From the NCBI GenBank assembly GCA_946412015.1, contig CAMKGA010000023.1, positions 1-32,475 on the forward strand: a stretch of DNA of 32,475 nt, given 5' to 3'. Below are positions 24,012 to 32,420 of this stretch, piece by piece. Under the pieces are notes generated by a model. That model did not search any database. It had not been told where the DNA came from and saw only the letters and a list, made by a program, of their open reading frames with translations. The position numbers and the translations under genes are program-made. How positions within the stretch are numbered: position 1 is the stretch's first letter; every line of letters begins with the position of its first letter. Source of the DNA: an uncultured Caryophanales bacterium (GTDB taxonomy: Bacteria; Bacillota_I; Bacilli_A; RF39; UBA660).

Positions 24012-24584
24012 TCTTTCTATTTTTTCATAAATCTCTTTTTTTCCTTGCTTTGTTACATTTGAAAACATTACAAAATCATCACCAACAACTAAATCCAAAT
24101 CCGAAAGAATAATATTTCTTTGCTTTTGATGTAAAGTAATACCAACTTTATCCGATTTAGTACCTACTATAGTAACAGGAATCCTATAATGTTTTAAATA
24201 ATTATACATCATTAAATCATCATTAGATGGTTTATGTCTAAAATCAACTAACATAAAAACTTGTTTTAAATTAGGTCTATTTTGAATATAGTCCTCCATC
24301 ATAAGGCCAAACTTTTTTTGTTTCTTTTTACTAATCATAGCAAATCCATAACCTGGAGCATCAACCAAATAATATGCATCATTTACTAAATAAAAATTTA
24401 TTGTTTGTGTTTTTCCAGGAGTTGCAGATGTTCTTGCATAATTTTTTCTATTTATTAAAGTATTTATAAAACTACTTTTTCCTACATTTGATCTTCCAAC
24501 AAGTAAATATTCAGGCTTTCCATCTGTTGGATATTGGCTTCTTCTTACTGCACTTATAGTCATATTAACGCTATTAATACGCAT
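24003..24584 (-). CDS. engB: Ribosome biogenesis GTPase EngB/YsxC
   Basis: An essential-type TRAFAC GTPase, 193 residues from the ATG at 24584, needed for large ribosomal subunit assembly in relatives. Motifs: G1 GRSNVGKSS, G2 TSATPGKTQ, G3 DAPGYGFA, G4 TKSDK and G5 FSNVTKQG, all intact. The upstream TTG at 24605 would add seven residues but swallow the ribosome site GAGGTGAT, so the ATG is preferred. It is the third gene of a minus-strand operon after gpmI and a membrane protein, and it ends in a terminator overlapping its stop codon. In many Bacillota ysxC follows lon or clpX; that neighbourhood is absent here. Confidence 0.95.
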   Translation of the reverse strand: MRINSVNMTISAVRRSQYPTDGKPEYLLVGRSNVGKSSFINTLINRKNYARTSATPGKTQTINFYLVNDAYYLVDAPGYGFAMISKKKQKKFGLMMEDYIQNRPNLKQVFMLVDFRHKPSNDDLMMYNYLKHYRIPVTIVGTKSDKVGITLHQKQRNIILSDLDLVVGDDFVMFSNVTKQGKKEIYEKIERTM

Positions 24585-24618
24585 ATAATCACCTCTAGCT
24601 AACAAAATTATATCAGAT

Positions 24619-25137
24619 TTATTTATTTCTTGTCAAAGCTTTGTAAACAATAATAAGTATAATTGCAATATAGTAAATAAAATAAATATAATTACCTATA
24701 GTTATTTCTGGATAAATATTTCCAATAATTAAAAGATGTGCATTTTTTAAATAATAAGTCATAAACAAGCTAAACAATAGAAATATTATTTGTAATATAT
24801 AAAAATAAATGTTTAATTTTAAATATTTATTTTTTAAAACTAATACCAAGTTTACAATCATAAAGATTAAACTATTTAAAAAGTAAAAGTAAAGATTATG
24901 ATAAAAATATTTAAATGTTAATGTAGAAAATAAATTATACTTATAATTTACAACAATTATAAATGACAATATAATATCAATTGCAATAATTATATATTTA
25001 GAATAACTATCTTTATTTTTTAATAATATAAATAATAATATTATAGAACTAATTATTATAAAAGGATATATTGTATATTTCGAAATATTCCGTAAAAACA
25101 AATTTAATAAATGACTAATGCTGTAATTTAAATACAT
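24619..25137 (-). CDS. Polytopic membrane protein, 172 residues
   Basis: Not recognised. About five membrane helices are visible (roughly residues 22-42, 46-64, 83-102, 110-130 and 147-167), with short loops and a basic end (KALTRNK). Ile, Leu, Tyr and Phe dominate. A conserved-looking stretch, NAHLLIIGNIYPEITIGNYIYF, precedes the last helix. Its start overlaps the end of gpmI by 10 bases, so translation is probably coupled, and engB follows after 34 bases. No transporter signature could be assigned. Confidence 0.75.
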   Translation of the reverse strand: MYLNYSISHLLNLFLRNISKYTIYPFIIISSIILLFILLKNKDSYSKYIIIAIDIILSFIIVVNYKYNLFSTLTFKYFYHNLYFYFLNSLIFMIVNLVLVLKNKYLKLNIYFYILQIIFLLFSLFMTYYLKNAHLLIIGNIYPEITIGNYIYFIYYIAIILIIVYKALTRNK

Positions 25138-26630
25138 TTACTAAGTACTTCTCCCGTCATTTCTTTTGGAATATCAAGACCCATAATATTTAACAAGGTT
25201 GGAGCTATATCACCAAGCTTACCATTTTTTAAAGTAATACTTTTATCAGTTATAATAAATGGTACTAAACTCGTTGAATGACTAGTTACAACATTATCAT
25301 TATTATCTAGCATATAATCACAATTACCATGATCTGCAGTAATTGCTAAAGTAAAATCAAGTTCTTTACATTTATTATATATTTTACCTATACATTCATC
25401 TATTACCTCTACTGCTTTTATTGCTGCAGAAAATACACCAGTGTGCCCTACCATATCACCGTTTGCAAAATTCAAAACTATAAAATCATACTTATCCATA
25501 TCATTAAGCAGTGCATCTGTTACTAGATAAGCACTCATCTCAGGTTTTAAATCATATGTAGCAACTTTTGGTGAAGGTATTAAAATTTTATTTTCATTTT
25601 TATAATCAATTTCACGACCGCCATCAAAGAAAAATGTAACATGGGCATATTTTTCAGTCTCAGCAATTCTAAGTTGAGATAAATTATTGCTACTTATAAC
25701 ATCTCCCATAATATTTTTTAGATTAGCATCATCAAAAGCATATGGAGCTTTAACTGATGATACAACTGGCAACATACTTAATACCTTTAAATTTTTAAAT
25801 TTATTAACTTCCATATCATTAAACTCTGGATTTGTTAATGAGGTTAATATTTCTCTTATTCGATCTTTTCTAAAATTAAAAGTAATAAAACCATCATTAT
25901 CACCTACACTAGCATCATGTGTAAATAATGTAGGAATTAAAAATTCATCAGTAATGCCTTTTTCATAACTTTCAGATAAGAATTTATTGATATCATCATA
26001 ATACTCCCCTTTAGCATTTACAATTGCATCATAACCAAGTTTTAATCTATCATAGTTATTATCTCTATCCATCGCATAATAACGCCCACCAATGGTTGCA
26101 ATAACTCCTATACCAATATCATCAATCTTTTTTTGTAAATTTTTAATATAGATTCCTGCACTTTTAGGATCTACATCTCTTCCGTCTGTTATTACGTGTA
26201 TATATACATTTTTAATATTGTTTTCACGGCACATATCAAGAAGCGCAAATAAATGATTAATATGTGAATGAACTCCTCCATCACTTAATAATCCCATTAA
26301 ATGTAATTTAGAATTGTTTTCTTTAACATGATTCATCACTTTTAATACTTCTTCATTTTTAAAAAATGTTTTATCTTTAATAGATTTATCTATTAATGTT
26401 AAAGGTTGATATACAACCCTTCCAGCACCTATATTCATATGTCCTACTTCACTATTACCCATCTGCCCATCAGGTAATCCAACAGATGTTCCACTAGCTT
26501 CAAGTAAACTATTTGGATAATTATTAAACAAACAATCTAAATTAGGGTGCTTTGCAGCATTAAATGCATTGCCATGAATTTCATCTCTAACTCCTACACC
26601 ATCTAATATCATTAATAACATTTTTTTCAT
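25128..26630 (-). CDS. gpmI: 2,3-bisphosphoglycerate-independent phosphoglycerate mutase
   Basis: A 500-residue Mn-dependent enzyme of the alkaline phosphatase superfamily that interconverts 3- and 2-phosphoglycerate in glycolysis; the length is normal (about 510). Seen: D10 in LMILDGVG (metal), S60 in MGNSEVGHMNIGAGR (the phosphoserine), SDGGVHSHINHL, TDGRDVDPKSA, GGRYYAMDRDNNYDR, NFRKDR, ANGDMVGHTG, TADHGNCD and a final THS...VP block. All catalytic residues appear intact. It leads a short operon with a membrane protein and engB. Its promoter probably uses an extended -10 just behind the hsp20 terminator. Confidence 0.98.
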   Translation of the reverse strand: MKKMLLMILDGVGVRDEIHGNAFNAAKHPNLDCLFNNYPNSLLEASGTSVGLPDGQMGNSEVGHMNIGAGRVVYQPLTLIDKSIKDKTFFKNEEVLKVMNHVKENNSKLHLMGLLSDGGVHSHINHLFALLDMCRENNIKNVYIHVITDGRDVDPKSAGIYIKNLQKKIDDIGIGVIATIGGRYYAMDRDNNYDRLKLGYDAIVNAKGEYYDDINKFLSESYEKGITDEFLIPTLFTHDASVGDNDGFITFNFRKDRIREILTSLTNPEFNDMEVNKFKNLKVLSMLPVVSSVKAPYAFDDANLKNIMGDVISSNNLSQLRIAETEKYAHVTFFFDGGREIDYKNENKILIPSPKVATYDLKPEMSAYLVTDALLNDMDKYDFIVLNFANGDMVGHTGVFSAAIKAVEVIDECIGKIYNKCKELDFTLAITADHGNCDYMLDNNDNVVTSHSTSLVPFIITDKSITLKNGKLGDIAPTLLNIMGLDIPKEMTGEVLSKCI

Positions 26631-26652
26631 ATCATCACTCTTTTCTTAAATA

Positions 26653-26661
26653 ATTATAACA
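26653..26661 (-). promoter_or_regulatory. Extended -10 element of the gpmI promoter
   Basis: TGTTATAAT on the minus strand (TATAAT at plus-strand 26653-26658), 22 bases before the gpmI ATG. The -35 region falls in the hsp20 terminator and shows no good match, so the call rests on the -10 alone. Confidence 0.4.
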
Positions 26662-26667
26662 TTAAAA

Positions 26668-26695
26668 ACAAAAAAAGTGAATTAATCTTCACTTT
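26668..26695 (-). terminator. Terminator of hsp20
   Basis: AAAGTGAA/TTCACTTT (plus-strand 26674-26681 and 26688-26695) form an 8-bp stem with a 6-base loop, followed on the minus strand by a T run. The stem includes the hsp20 stop codon. Confidence 0.8.
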
Positions 26696-27065
26696 CGATA
26701 GTAATTTCTTTCTTTAATGATTCCTCTTTAATAGGAGCTGTAATTAATAAAGTTCCATTTTTAAATTCTGCTTTAATTGAATCTTCATCTATATCTCCTA
26801 AATAGAACGATCTTTTATATTTTCCGCATTTACGCTCACGACGAATATATTTTTTTTCTTCGTCAGATTCATCTTTTTCAACATTCTTCTCAGCTGATAC
26901 AGTAATTGTACCTTTATGACATTCAATTTTAATATCATCACGAGTAAATCCTGGAATATCCATCTCTAAATGATAAACATTATCCTTTTCGTAAATATCA
27001 CAACTCATATCTTCCATTCTGTCAATTCCAAACATACTATCATATAAAAATCTACCTGGTAACAT
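26682..27065 (-). CDS. Small heat-shock protein, Hsp20/alpha-crystallin family
   Basis: A 127-residue ATP-independent holdase chaperone that keeps unfolding proteins soluble in the cytoplasm. The alpha-crystallin domain covers about residues 20-115: YHLEMDIPGFTRDDIKIECH, TITVSAEK, the charged KKYIRRERKCGKYKRSFYL and the signature FKNGTLLITAPI. The C-terminal I-x-I anchor appears as ITI in KKEITIESED. The N-terminal arm is short (about 20 residues). Transcription is controlled by a promoter overlapped by a CIRCE operator, so HrcA repression is expected. It forms a single-gene unit with its own terminator. Confidence 0.95.
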   Translation of the reverse strand: MLPGRFLYDSMFGIDRMEDMSCDIYEKDNVYHLEMDIPGFTRDDIKIECHKGTITVSAEKNVEKDESDEEKKYIRRERKCGKYKRSFYLGDIDEDSIKAEFKNGTLLITAPIKEESLKKEITIESED

Positions 27066-27145
27066 ACAATCATCCCTTTCTTATAATATTATGAACCAAA
27101 TACTATTTTTTAGTACATTTATGTAATTATCTCAATTACATGTTA

Positions 27146-27174
27146 ATAATAGCACATTTTTTAGCACTTGTCAA
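27146..27174 (-). promoter_or_regulatory. Sigma-A promoter of hsp20
   Basis: On the minus strand a perfect TTGACA (plus-strand 27169-27174), a 17-base spacer and TATTAT (27146-27151) with extended -10 TGC. The -35 box lies inside the CIRCE operator, so repressor binding would directly block RNA polymerase. Confidence 0.85.
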
Positions 27175-27187
27175 GTGTGAGTGCTGA
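27161..27187. promoter_or_regulatory. CIRCE operator (HrcA binding site)
   Basis: TTAGCACTT - 9 bases - GAGTGCTGA, compared with the consensus TTAGCACTC-N9-GAGTGCTAA: two mismatches in 18 conserved positions. It overlaps the -35 box of hsp20. HrcA control of hsp20 genes is known in several Bacillota; hrcA itself is not in this window. Confidence 0.9.
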
Positions 27188-27689
27188 TTTTTCAAAATAA
27201 AATCATAAAAAAAATTAATGGAGAGAATTAGATATTGTCTTTGCTTTTTCAAAATTCATGCTTTAAATAAAACTTATACTATTAACACTTTGCTTAAAAT
27301 TTTCTTTTGATTATCTTACTTTTCCTAAATAAAATTTTCTAATAATATTTAAATTTTCTATTTGTTCGTCCTTATAATAAAACTCTTTATTATCATCTAC
27401 TAACATTTTTAAATTATAATAATTCTTTTCATATCCTTAACATTATCAACAAATAACATAATATCAAAAAGGCGAGATTATATCTATCTCATTTTGTCAT
27501 TAATTTATGATTTTAGCATAATCAAAAAATGTAGGAAAACCGACATTTTAATTTGTCATAATCCTACATTTTATTTTACCATTATCAATTATTCCCTTGT
27601 TGCATTTTGCTATCATAAAAGTATAACTATATTTTAAAAAAGCAGGTCCTACTATAAAGATTTTAAACATCTAATTTTGACCGTCTATT
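27188..27689. other. Non-coding stretch with a hairpin and short decayed reading frames
   Basis: No intact gene is seen. A perfect 11-bp inverted repeat, AAAATGTAGGA (27526-27536) and TCCTACATTTT (27562-27572), with an inner GACA/TGTC stem and A/T runs on both sides, could terminate transcripts from either direction. On the minus strand, short frames around 27315-27470 (for example MLVDDNKEFYYKDEQIENL) look like the end of a decayed gene with at least one frameshift; its family is not recognisable. Confidence 0.5.
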
Positions 27690-28442
27690 TGTTCAAAATA
27701 TACCATTTTGCCATAGTCATCATTCCTATTATCATTATATCTATAAAAACTGTCGCTTTTTTTAGTCCATTCACTTTATTTTTTCCAAATTAAAATATCT
27801 ATCATGCCTTCCATTTATTCTTTCTAAAGCAATTCTTTTTTTTCTTTGCCATTTTTGAATATCTCTAGCTATAGGAATAAATAAACTTGTATCTATTGAT
27901 TATCTATACTATAATCCGTATCTAAATGTTTCTCGAACTTTATGATAACCTAAATATTTCGTCATTTGGCTTTCACCTTTAGATGCTTTTTTGCAGTAAA
28001 TATCATAGGTAGTTCATAGTTAGCATATCCAAGCAAATAATATATACATCATTAAATCCACATAGCTTTCTTAAATTACAATTTCTAGATAATTCAAATC
28101 CTAATTGTTCTACAGTAGAACACTCTAATAGTGACATAATTAAATTAAAATTAAATACTTATATAAATGAATAATCACTTTACCTTTTCATCTTATTACA
28201 TTAAGCTTTTTTATTATTTCATCATCAAGTACATTATCTAGTAATAACTTGTATCTTTCTAAATCTCTTAAAATTTCAATTTTTATGTAATCAAATACAG
28301 CATTTTTTGAATAAAATATTCTTAAAAAATCTTGAATTCTAAGCTTTTTTCTGTTTATGTGAAAAAATATTGATTTTATTAAAATATACATAAAAAGCAA
28401 ACACAATCCCCTATTTCTTGTTACGTTTGCTTTTTTGAGCAT
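27690..28442 (-). pseudogene. Decayed DDE transposase (IS4/IS1634-like)
   Basis: On the minus strand, collinear fragments in different frames resemble one DDE transposase. At 28013-28135 is MSLLECSTVEQLGFELSRN then LRKLCGFND; at 27919-27972 MTKYLGYHKVRETFRYG; at 27788-27899 LFIPIARDIQKWQRKKRIALERINGR (the W-x..R..vERvnsRLK region); and at 27690-27776 VNGLKKATVFIDIMIIGMM. Stops and shifts separate them and the middle with the catalytic Asp residues is lost. An 84-residue open frame at 28188-28442 (ending LERYKLLLDNVLDDEIIKKL) may be its N-terminal part; that link is weak. Confidence 0.65.
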
Positions 28443-28590
28443 ATAAATAGACCCTTTTATTTACAATATTTTTGGAACAAAGAAATTAATTTTCTTATAT
28501 TAAGTCATTAATTATCTCTATTTTTTTACATTTTAATTGAATATTATAGTATATCAGAACATATTTTTAATTAAAGCCCATTAACCAAAT

Positions 28591-28630
28591 AAAAAAAACA
28601 TATATAACAATGTAAAACCATATATGTTTT
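28591..28630 (-). terminator. Terminator of the radical SAM gene
   Basis: AAAACATATAT (28595-28605) and ATATATGTTTT (28620-28630) form a perfect 11-bp stem. On the minus strand it overlaps the stop codon and is followed by a run of eight T. Confidence 0.85.
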
Positions 28631-29531
28631 AATAAATTACTTTTCCTCCAAATCCTTCCGTAAATTTATTATCATACGAATATGAAAGTTGCCTACAATA
28701 ATTGCATTCAAGTTTATGAACCTGTCTAAAATATATCTGCATAATTTCAGGAATTTTTTCGGGAAAATATAAATAATTGTCACATTGACATATATTTCTA
28801 TCATGTAAATTATATACATGTAAATAATTATCTGGAAATTGAAATTTTGTATAATCTACATAGTGATCTATACAATACTTATTAAAAGGCATAAGCCCAA
28901 CAAAACCAACTTGTAATATACCAATTTTACAAACAGTATCTAAGTAATTACTAATTTCTAATGTATTATCAATATATCCCTTTATTAAGTTACAATTCAA
29001 CTTAATTATACCACCATATGTTTTAACTGCATCTGAAATATCAGACAAGGACGCACATTTTGTTCTAAAAATAGAATTATTTTTTTCATCTAAGTAATGA
29101 TGTCTACTTATTCTAATTTCAGTTAATACATCAATATTTTTTAACTGATATATTTTATTTAGCATTGATGCATTAGTATTAATTGTTACAATAGGTTTTT
29201 CAATAAGCTGTTTTATTATTAAAAGAACATTATCTAAAACATCAATATCAAAAAATGTTTCTCCACCTGTTATAGAAATTCTTCCTAACTTATTCATACG
29301 TATTAGTGCGATTAAAACTTCTGTTAATTTATTATAATCAAATTCTACTTTAGATGATTTTTGTTTATGGACATTACAAAAATCACATTTTGCATTACAT
29401 ATTTTATTAATATGAATATACAAAGTTAATGCTCTTTCGTGAAATGTTTGCTTTTCTCCTTTAGGAATGCAATCATTAAATTTAATATCAACATACTTAC
29501 CAAAAATTTCTGTAGTTTTACTATAATCCAT
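28629..29531 (-). CDS. Radical SAM enzyme of unknown specificity
   Basis: A 300-residue radical SAM protein. The [4Fe-4S]/SAM motif CxxxCxxC is C45-NAK-C49-DF-C52, preceded by LTLYIHINKI. The SAM-binding GGE follows in ISITGGETFFD (near residue 89), and TINTNAS matches the next strand of the barrel. The C-terminus has a second cysteine set, C248, C250, C276 and C279, which could hold an auxiliary iron-sulfur cluster, and ends in an aromatic/Gly-rich tail (YDNKFTEGFGGKVIY). Such enzymes modify peptides, RNA or small molecules. The only co-oriented neighbour is the small Cys-containing gene 49 bases upstream, which may be its partner or substrate. Function inferred only to superfamily level. 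Confidence 0.88.
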   Translation of the reverse strand: MDYSKTTEIFGKYVDIKFNDCIPKGEKQTFHERALTLYIHINKICNAKCDFCNVHKQKSSKVEFDYNKLTEVLIALIRMNKLGRISITGGETFFDIDVLDNVLLIIKQLIEKPIVTINTNASMLNKIYQLKNIDVLTEIRISRHHYLDEKNNSIFRTKCASLSDISDAVKTYGGIIKLNCNLIKGYIDNTLEISNYLDTVCKIGILQVGFVGLMPFNKYCIDHYVDYTKFQFPDNYLHVYNLHDRNICQCDNYLYFPEKIPEIMQIYFRQVHKLECNYCRQLSYSYDNKFTEGFGGKVIY

Positions 29532-29580
29532 AATACCCCCTTACTTATATTAAAAGTTATAGAATAATATACAGTATATA

Positions 29581-29901
29581 CTAGCAGCGATGAATTCCAT
29601 AATACCTTTCAGCTACAGGAGAAAGTCTCTCACAACCAGTCAACATATAACCTAATTCATAATAATCATCATAACTTCTATTATCAGAATATTCAGGGCA
29701 TTCATTATCAAAGAAAATTGAATTATCGGTTTCTCTTTTAAGATATTTAACTTCATCTATAGCTGCTAAAAGAAGATAACATTCTTCACGCGTAAGATAC
29801 GGAGCAAGTTCACGATATAGTTTATCAGTACTACCATTATGAACAGCATTAATAATAGCATTTTGAGTTAGTTTGTCACAACGTTCAAAAGCACCATTCA
29901 T
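29581..29901 (-). CDS. Small cysteine-containing protein upstream of the radical SAM gene
   Basis: A 106-residue protein of unknown family with five cysteines (C8, C41, C68, C90, C106), the last being the final residue (YYGIHRC). The first half is helical (FERCDKLTQNAIINAV; LTREECYLLLAAIDEVKYL). The second is acidic and Tyr-rich (NECPEYSDNRSYDDYYELGYMLTGCERL). No signal peptide or membrane segment. It begins after AGGAGGTG, a strong site, and is followed 49 bases later by the radical SAM gene, so the two probably form one transcript ending at 28591. A helical leader plus a short Cys/Tyr-rich end would fit a modified-peptide precursor, but it could equally be a partner protein. Confidence 0.7.
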   Translation of the reverse strand: MNGAFERCDKLTQNAIINAVHNGSTDKLYRELAPYLTREECYLLLAAIDEVKYLKRETDNSIFFDNECPEYSDNRSYDDYYELGYMLTGCERLSPVAERYYGIHRC

Positions 29902-29932
29902 TATTCTACACCTCCTTCCTAAAATTACAATA

Positions 29933-29989
29933 TTGCGATAAATTTATTAAAATTGAATATTAAAACGCAAGAAAAAATCGCAATGCGAT
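29933..29989 (-). promoter_or_regulatory. GCGAT-type palindromes upstream of the small Cys protein gene
   Basis: TTGCGAT (29933-29939), AACGCAA (29964-29970) and the palindrome ATCGCAATGCGAT (29977-29989) cluster within 60 bases of the gene start. In an AT-rich background three copies of a GCGAT/ACGCA core stand out and could be binding sites of a regulator. A weak TTGCGT-17-ATAAAT pair on the minus strand overlaps them. Confidence 0.35.
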
Positions 29990-30936
29990 TACTATATCAC
30001 AAATAATTATATAATGCAATAATTAAAATGTTCCTAATGTTAAGGACTAAATAAAAATAGAGAGTTTAGGCAATGGATGCAAATAGATGATTTTAGTATT
30101 TATTATTTTTTGTTGATAGATGGTTTAATTCTATTTCATTACTTACTCATATTAATTAATTAAGCAAAACTTATGTTGTTAGACTGAATGTTATATTAGG
30201 TATTTTGTCTATGATAAAATAAGAAAAATATTCTTTCTAGAAACCACTGGTATTTTATTTAATCAAGAAAGCAAATACACATTCTACAATAAAATTCTAA
30301 TTACTAATAATTAATTTAAAACAAACATTGTACTTAGTGAGTATTAGGAGTTAAAGAACAATGGATTATTATAACTAATGAAAATAAAAAAAACATCATA
30401 AATTATGGTTATCGCTTTGGTGGAATTGAAGATTTTATTAAGAATCAAAAATCAGATGTTTTATATATAAAATTTACCGTAAAAAATTAATAGTAAATAT
30501 TTTAATTTTGATATATACTATTGCATATTTTTTTAGCACTATTTATTGCAATATTTGAAGATAACATTACAAAAAATTATATACTTTATGAAGATATTGA
30601 AATCACTACACACAAAGCTTCTAATGATATAAAAAAAATTATATCCTTATTTAATATTTGACTGACTCCTTTTAATCGTATATTTAATTCCATAAGCTAT
30701 ATTAGGATTTCTTCTTCATTAGCCCTATATGATATACAACTAACAAAATATACAACCGATCAATGTAAAAAATCAGTATTTTAAACAAAAATTCATGAAT
30801 AAAAAAAATCATGAATATAATTCACTATTGAGTGAATATCTTCACAATTTTTATTATCTTTTTTCCTTATATTCTAACATTTTTTAAGCTGTTATATTAT
30901 AAAAGTCGCAAAGTCTAATTATTCTCTTGCCTTAGA
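29990..30936. other. Intergenic region of about 950 bases with decayed coding sequence
   Basis: No intact gene. On the plus strand a short frame around 30340-30490 reads VLGVKEQWIIITNENKKNI ... YGYRFGGIEDFI and is followed by a broken hydrophobic stretch (about 30485-30560, KKLIVNILILIYTIAYFF), suggesting the remains of a small membrane-protein gene. Two inverted repeats occur near the end: ATTCATGA/TCATGAAT (about 30790-30820) and ATTCACT/AGTGAAT (about 30820-30840). Nothing else is recognisable. Confidence 0.45.
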
Positions 30937-31935
30937 TTAATTAGAAATTGAAGATTTTAATATAGTTATAACAGGACGAACAACATGCCCATGATTTCCA
31001 TATACACCGTTTCCATACATTTGATATCCGCTATCATTCACAACATAAGAAGAAATATCTCCATCATGTCTTACACACCAAATACGATACGAATAATTAA
31101 GTGTCATGGTCCAATAATCGTAAAAATTACCAAATATCCATTGTGGAATGTTATCATTTTTTAATATACAATAATCACAACCTTCCTTAGAAGTTGGCGA
31201 TCCATCATATCCAATTTCTTTTAATTCATTAATAGTAATCAATCGAACATTATAACCCGTTAAATCAGATGCAAGGTCACTTGTATTTATATTATCGTTT
31301 GCCCAGGCATCTATCACTTTTTTTATATCACTTTCGGCATAGTCAGTCTTACAATTAGAATCAGAAGAATTAGTACACTCACCATCTTTTCTATAATATG
31401 CAATTCCACCATAACCGGAAGTATTATATGTACTTCCATAATATTCTGTAACTTCAGCAACTGTTAGCGGAGTAGCTTTCAACATTGTTACTGACTCTTC
31501 CGACGCTCCACTATCTTTTATTACATAATAATCAACTCCATTATATGTTACTTCATCACCTATACTATATGCAGTATATGTTGGTGATTTATCAGTTCCA
31601 TATGCATAATCTACATTTCTTCCAGCGACACGACATCCAGTTAGATATACACTTGAATCACTATTTAATTGTGTTGTACTACATACTACATCATCACCTG
31701 AATATTCAATGGTTAATTCATTTATTGATGTTGGAAATGTTCCTGTTTCAAGCAGATAATTAGCTATTGCAATTTCTACTGATCTACCGTAAGCATCGAT
31801 ACTTCTCTTATCTGCTGATATTCTTGCTTTTTTTATTATATTCATTACAAGTGGTGTTACAATGAGTGCTAATATTGCCAATATTACTAATACTGCTATT
31901 AGTTCGATCAAAGTAAAGGCTTTATTTTTCTTCAT
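30937..31935 (-). CDS. Type IV prepilin-like protein with a DUF6273-like C-terminal domain
   Basis: A 332-residue protein. The N-terminus is a class III prepilin signal: KKNKA then FTLIELIAVLVILAILALIV, with Glu at mature position 5; the residue before the cut is Ala rather than the usual Gly. A long pilin helix follows (to about residue 60). Residues about 120-325 look like a DUF6273-type domain: GDEVTYNGVDYYVI, SDIKKVIDAWANDN, VRLITINELKEIGY, then NFYDYWTMTL, IWCVRHDGDIS and a final VRPVITI. That domain usually occurs on surface proteins. Seven cysteines may form disulfides. Processed by a prepilin peptidase, it would sit in a pilus or pseudopilus with the large domain exposed. No pilus assembly genes are in the window. 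Confidence 0.85.
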   Translation of the reverse strand: MKKNKAFTLIELIAVLVILAILALIVTPLVMNIIKKARISADKRSIDAYGRSVEIAIANYLLETGTFPTSINELTIEYSGDDVVCSTTQLNSDSSVYLTGCRVAGRNVDYAYGTDKSPTYTAYSIGDEVTYNGVDYYVIKDSGASEESVTMLKATPLTVAEVTEYYGSTYNTSGYGGIAYYRKDGECTNSSDSNCKTDYAESDIKKVIDAWANDNINTSDLASDLTGYNVRLITINELKEIGYDGSPTSKEGCDYCILKNDNIPQWIFGNFYDYWTMTLNYSYRIWCVRHDGDISSYVVNDSGYQMYGNGVYGNHGHVVRPVITILKSSISN

Positions 31936-32031
31936 TTATTATCATCATCCTATTTAAATATTACCTCTATTATGATTTTAGCAAAACATAAAAAAAAGAA
32001 AAGAGTTTATTAAAATTTCTTATTCCTCTTA

Positions 32032-32420
32032 TTACTTAATATTTTCTATTTGTTCTTTTGTAAGTCCAGTTATTTCTATTATGTCTTCTATAGGATAATC
32101 TTTTTCTAACATTTTCTTTGCAGCATCAATCTTACCTTGTTCTATACCTTCTTCAATGTACCCATTTCTAAGTTTAATTTTATCTTCTTCATCTGTAAAT
32201 AATTGATGAAAATTATTATCTCTATTTAAATTATCAATATCATTAACTATCTTTTCCATATACTCATCATCCTTAACATATTTATAATCAGACCTATCCA
32301 TACCCATTATTAGTATATCTTTATACTTTTTATAATATTCCTTTGATTTGTTTTTATTATACCATTCGTATATGAAATAATCAACATTTATATCTATCGT
32401 TTTTATCATATCTGTAAGTA
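32032..32420 (-). pseudogene. C-terminal half of a second Rpn-family gene, 5'-truncated
   Basis: The frame from ILTDMIKTIDINVDYFIYEW to ITGLTKEQIENIK is nearly identical to the last 137 residues of the Rpn gene at the window start. It has one IEQG unit instead of three. The N-terminal nuclease core (D...ExN) is absent: similarity stops abruptly near base 32420. The frame stays open to the window edge, with unrelated residues (KLEFTFSFH) replacing the family sequence. It is therefore a truncated copy, or a fusion whose start lies outside the window, and cannot be an active Rpn nuclease. Confidence 0.75.

Noticed and set aside
28188-28442. Independent 84-residue gene
   Set aside because: No clear ribosome site, flanked by decayed transposase sequence, and its end resembles a transposase N-terminal part; included in the pseudogene call.
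28637-28819. 60-residue frame inside the radical SAM gene
   Set aside because: Same-strand shadow in another frame of a gene with an intact cluster motif.
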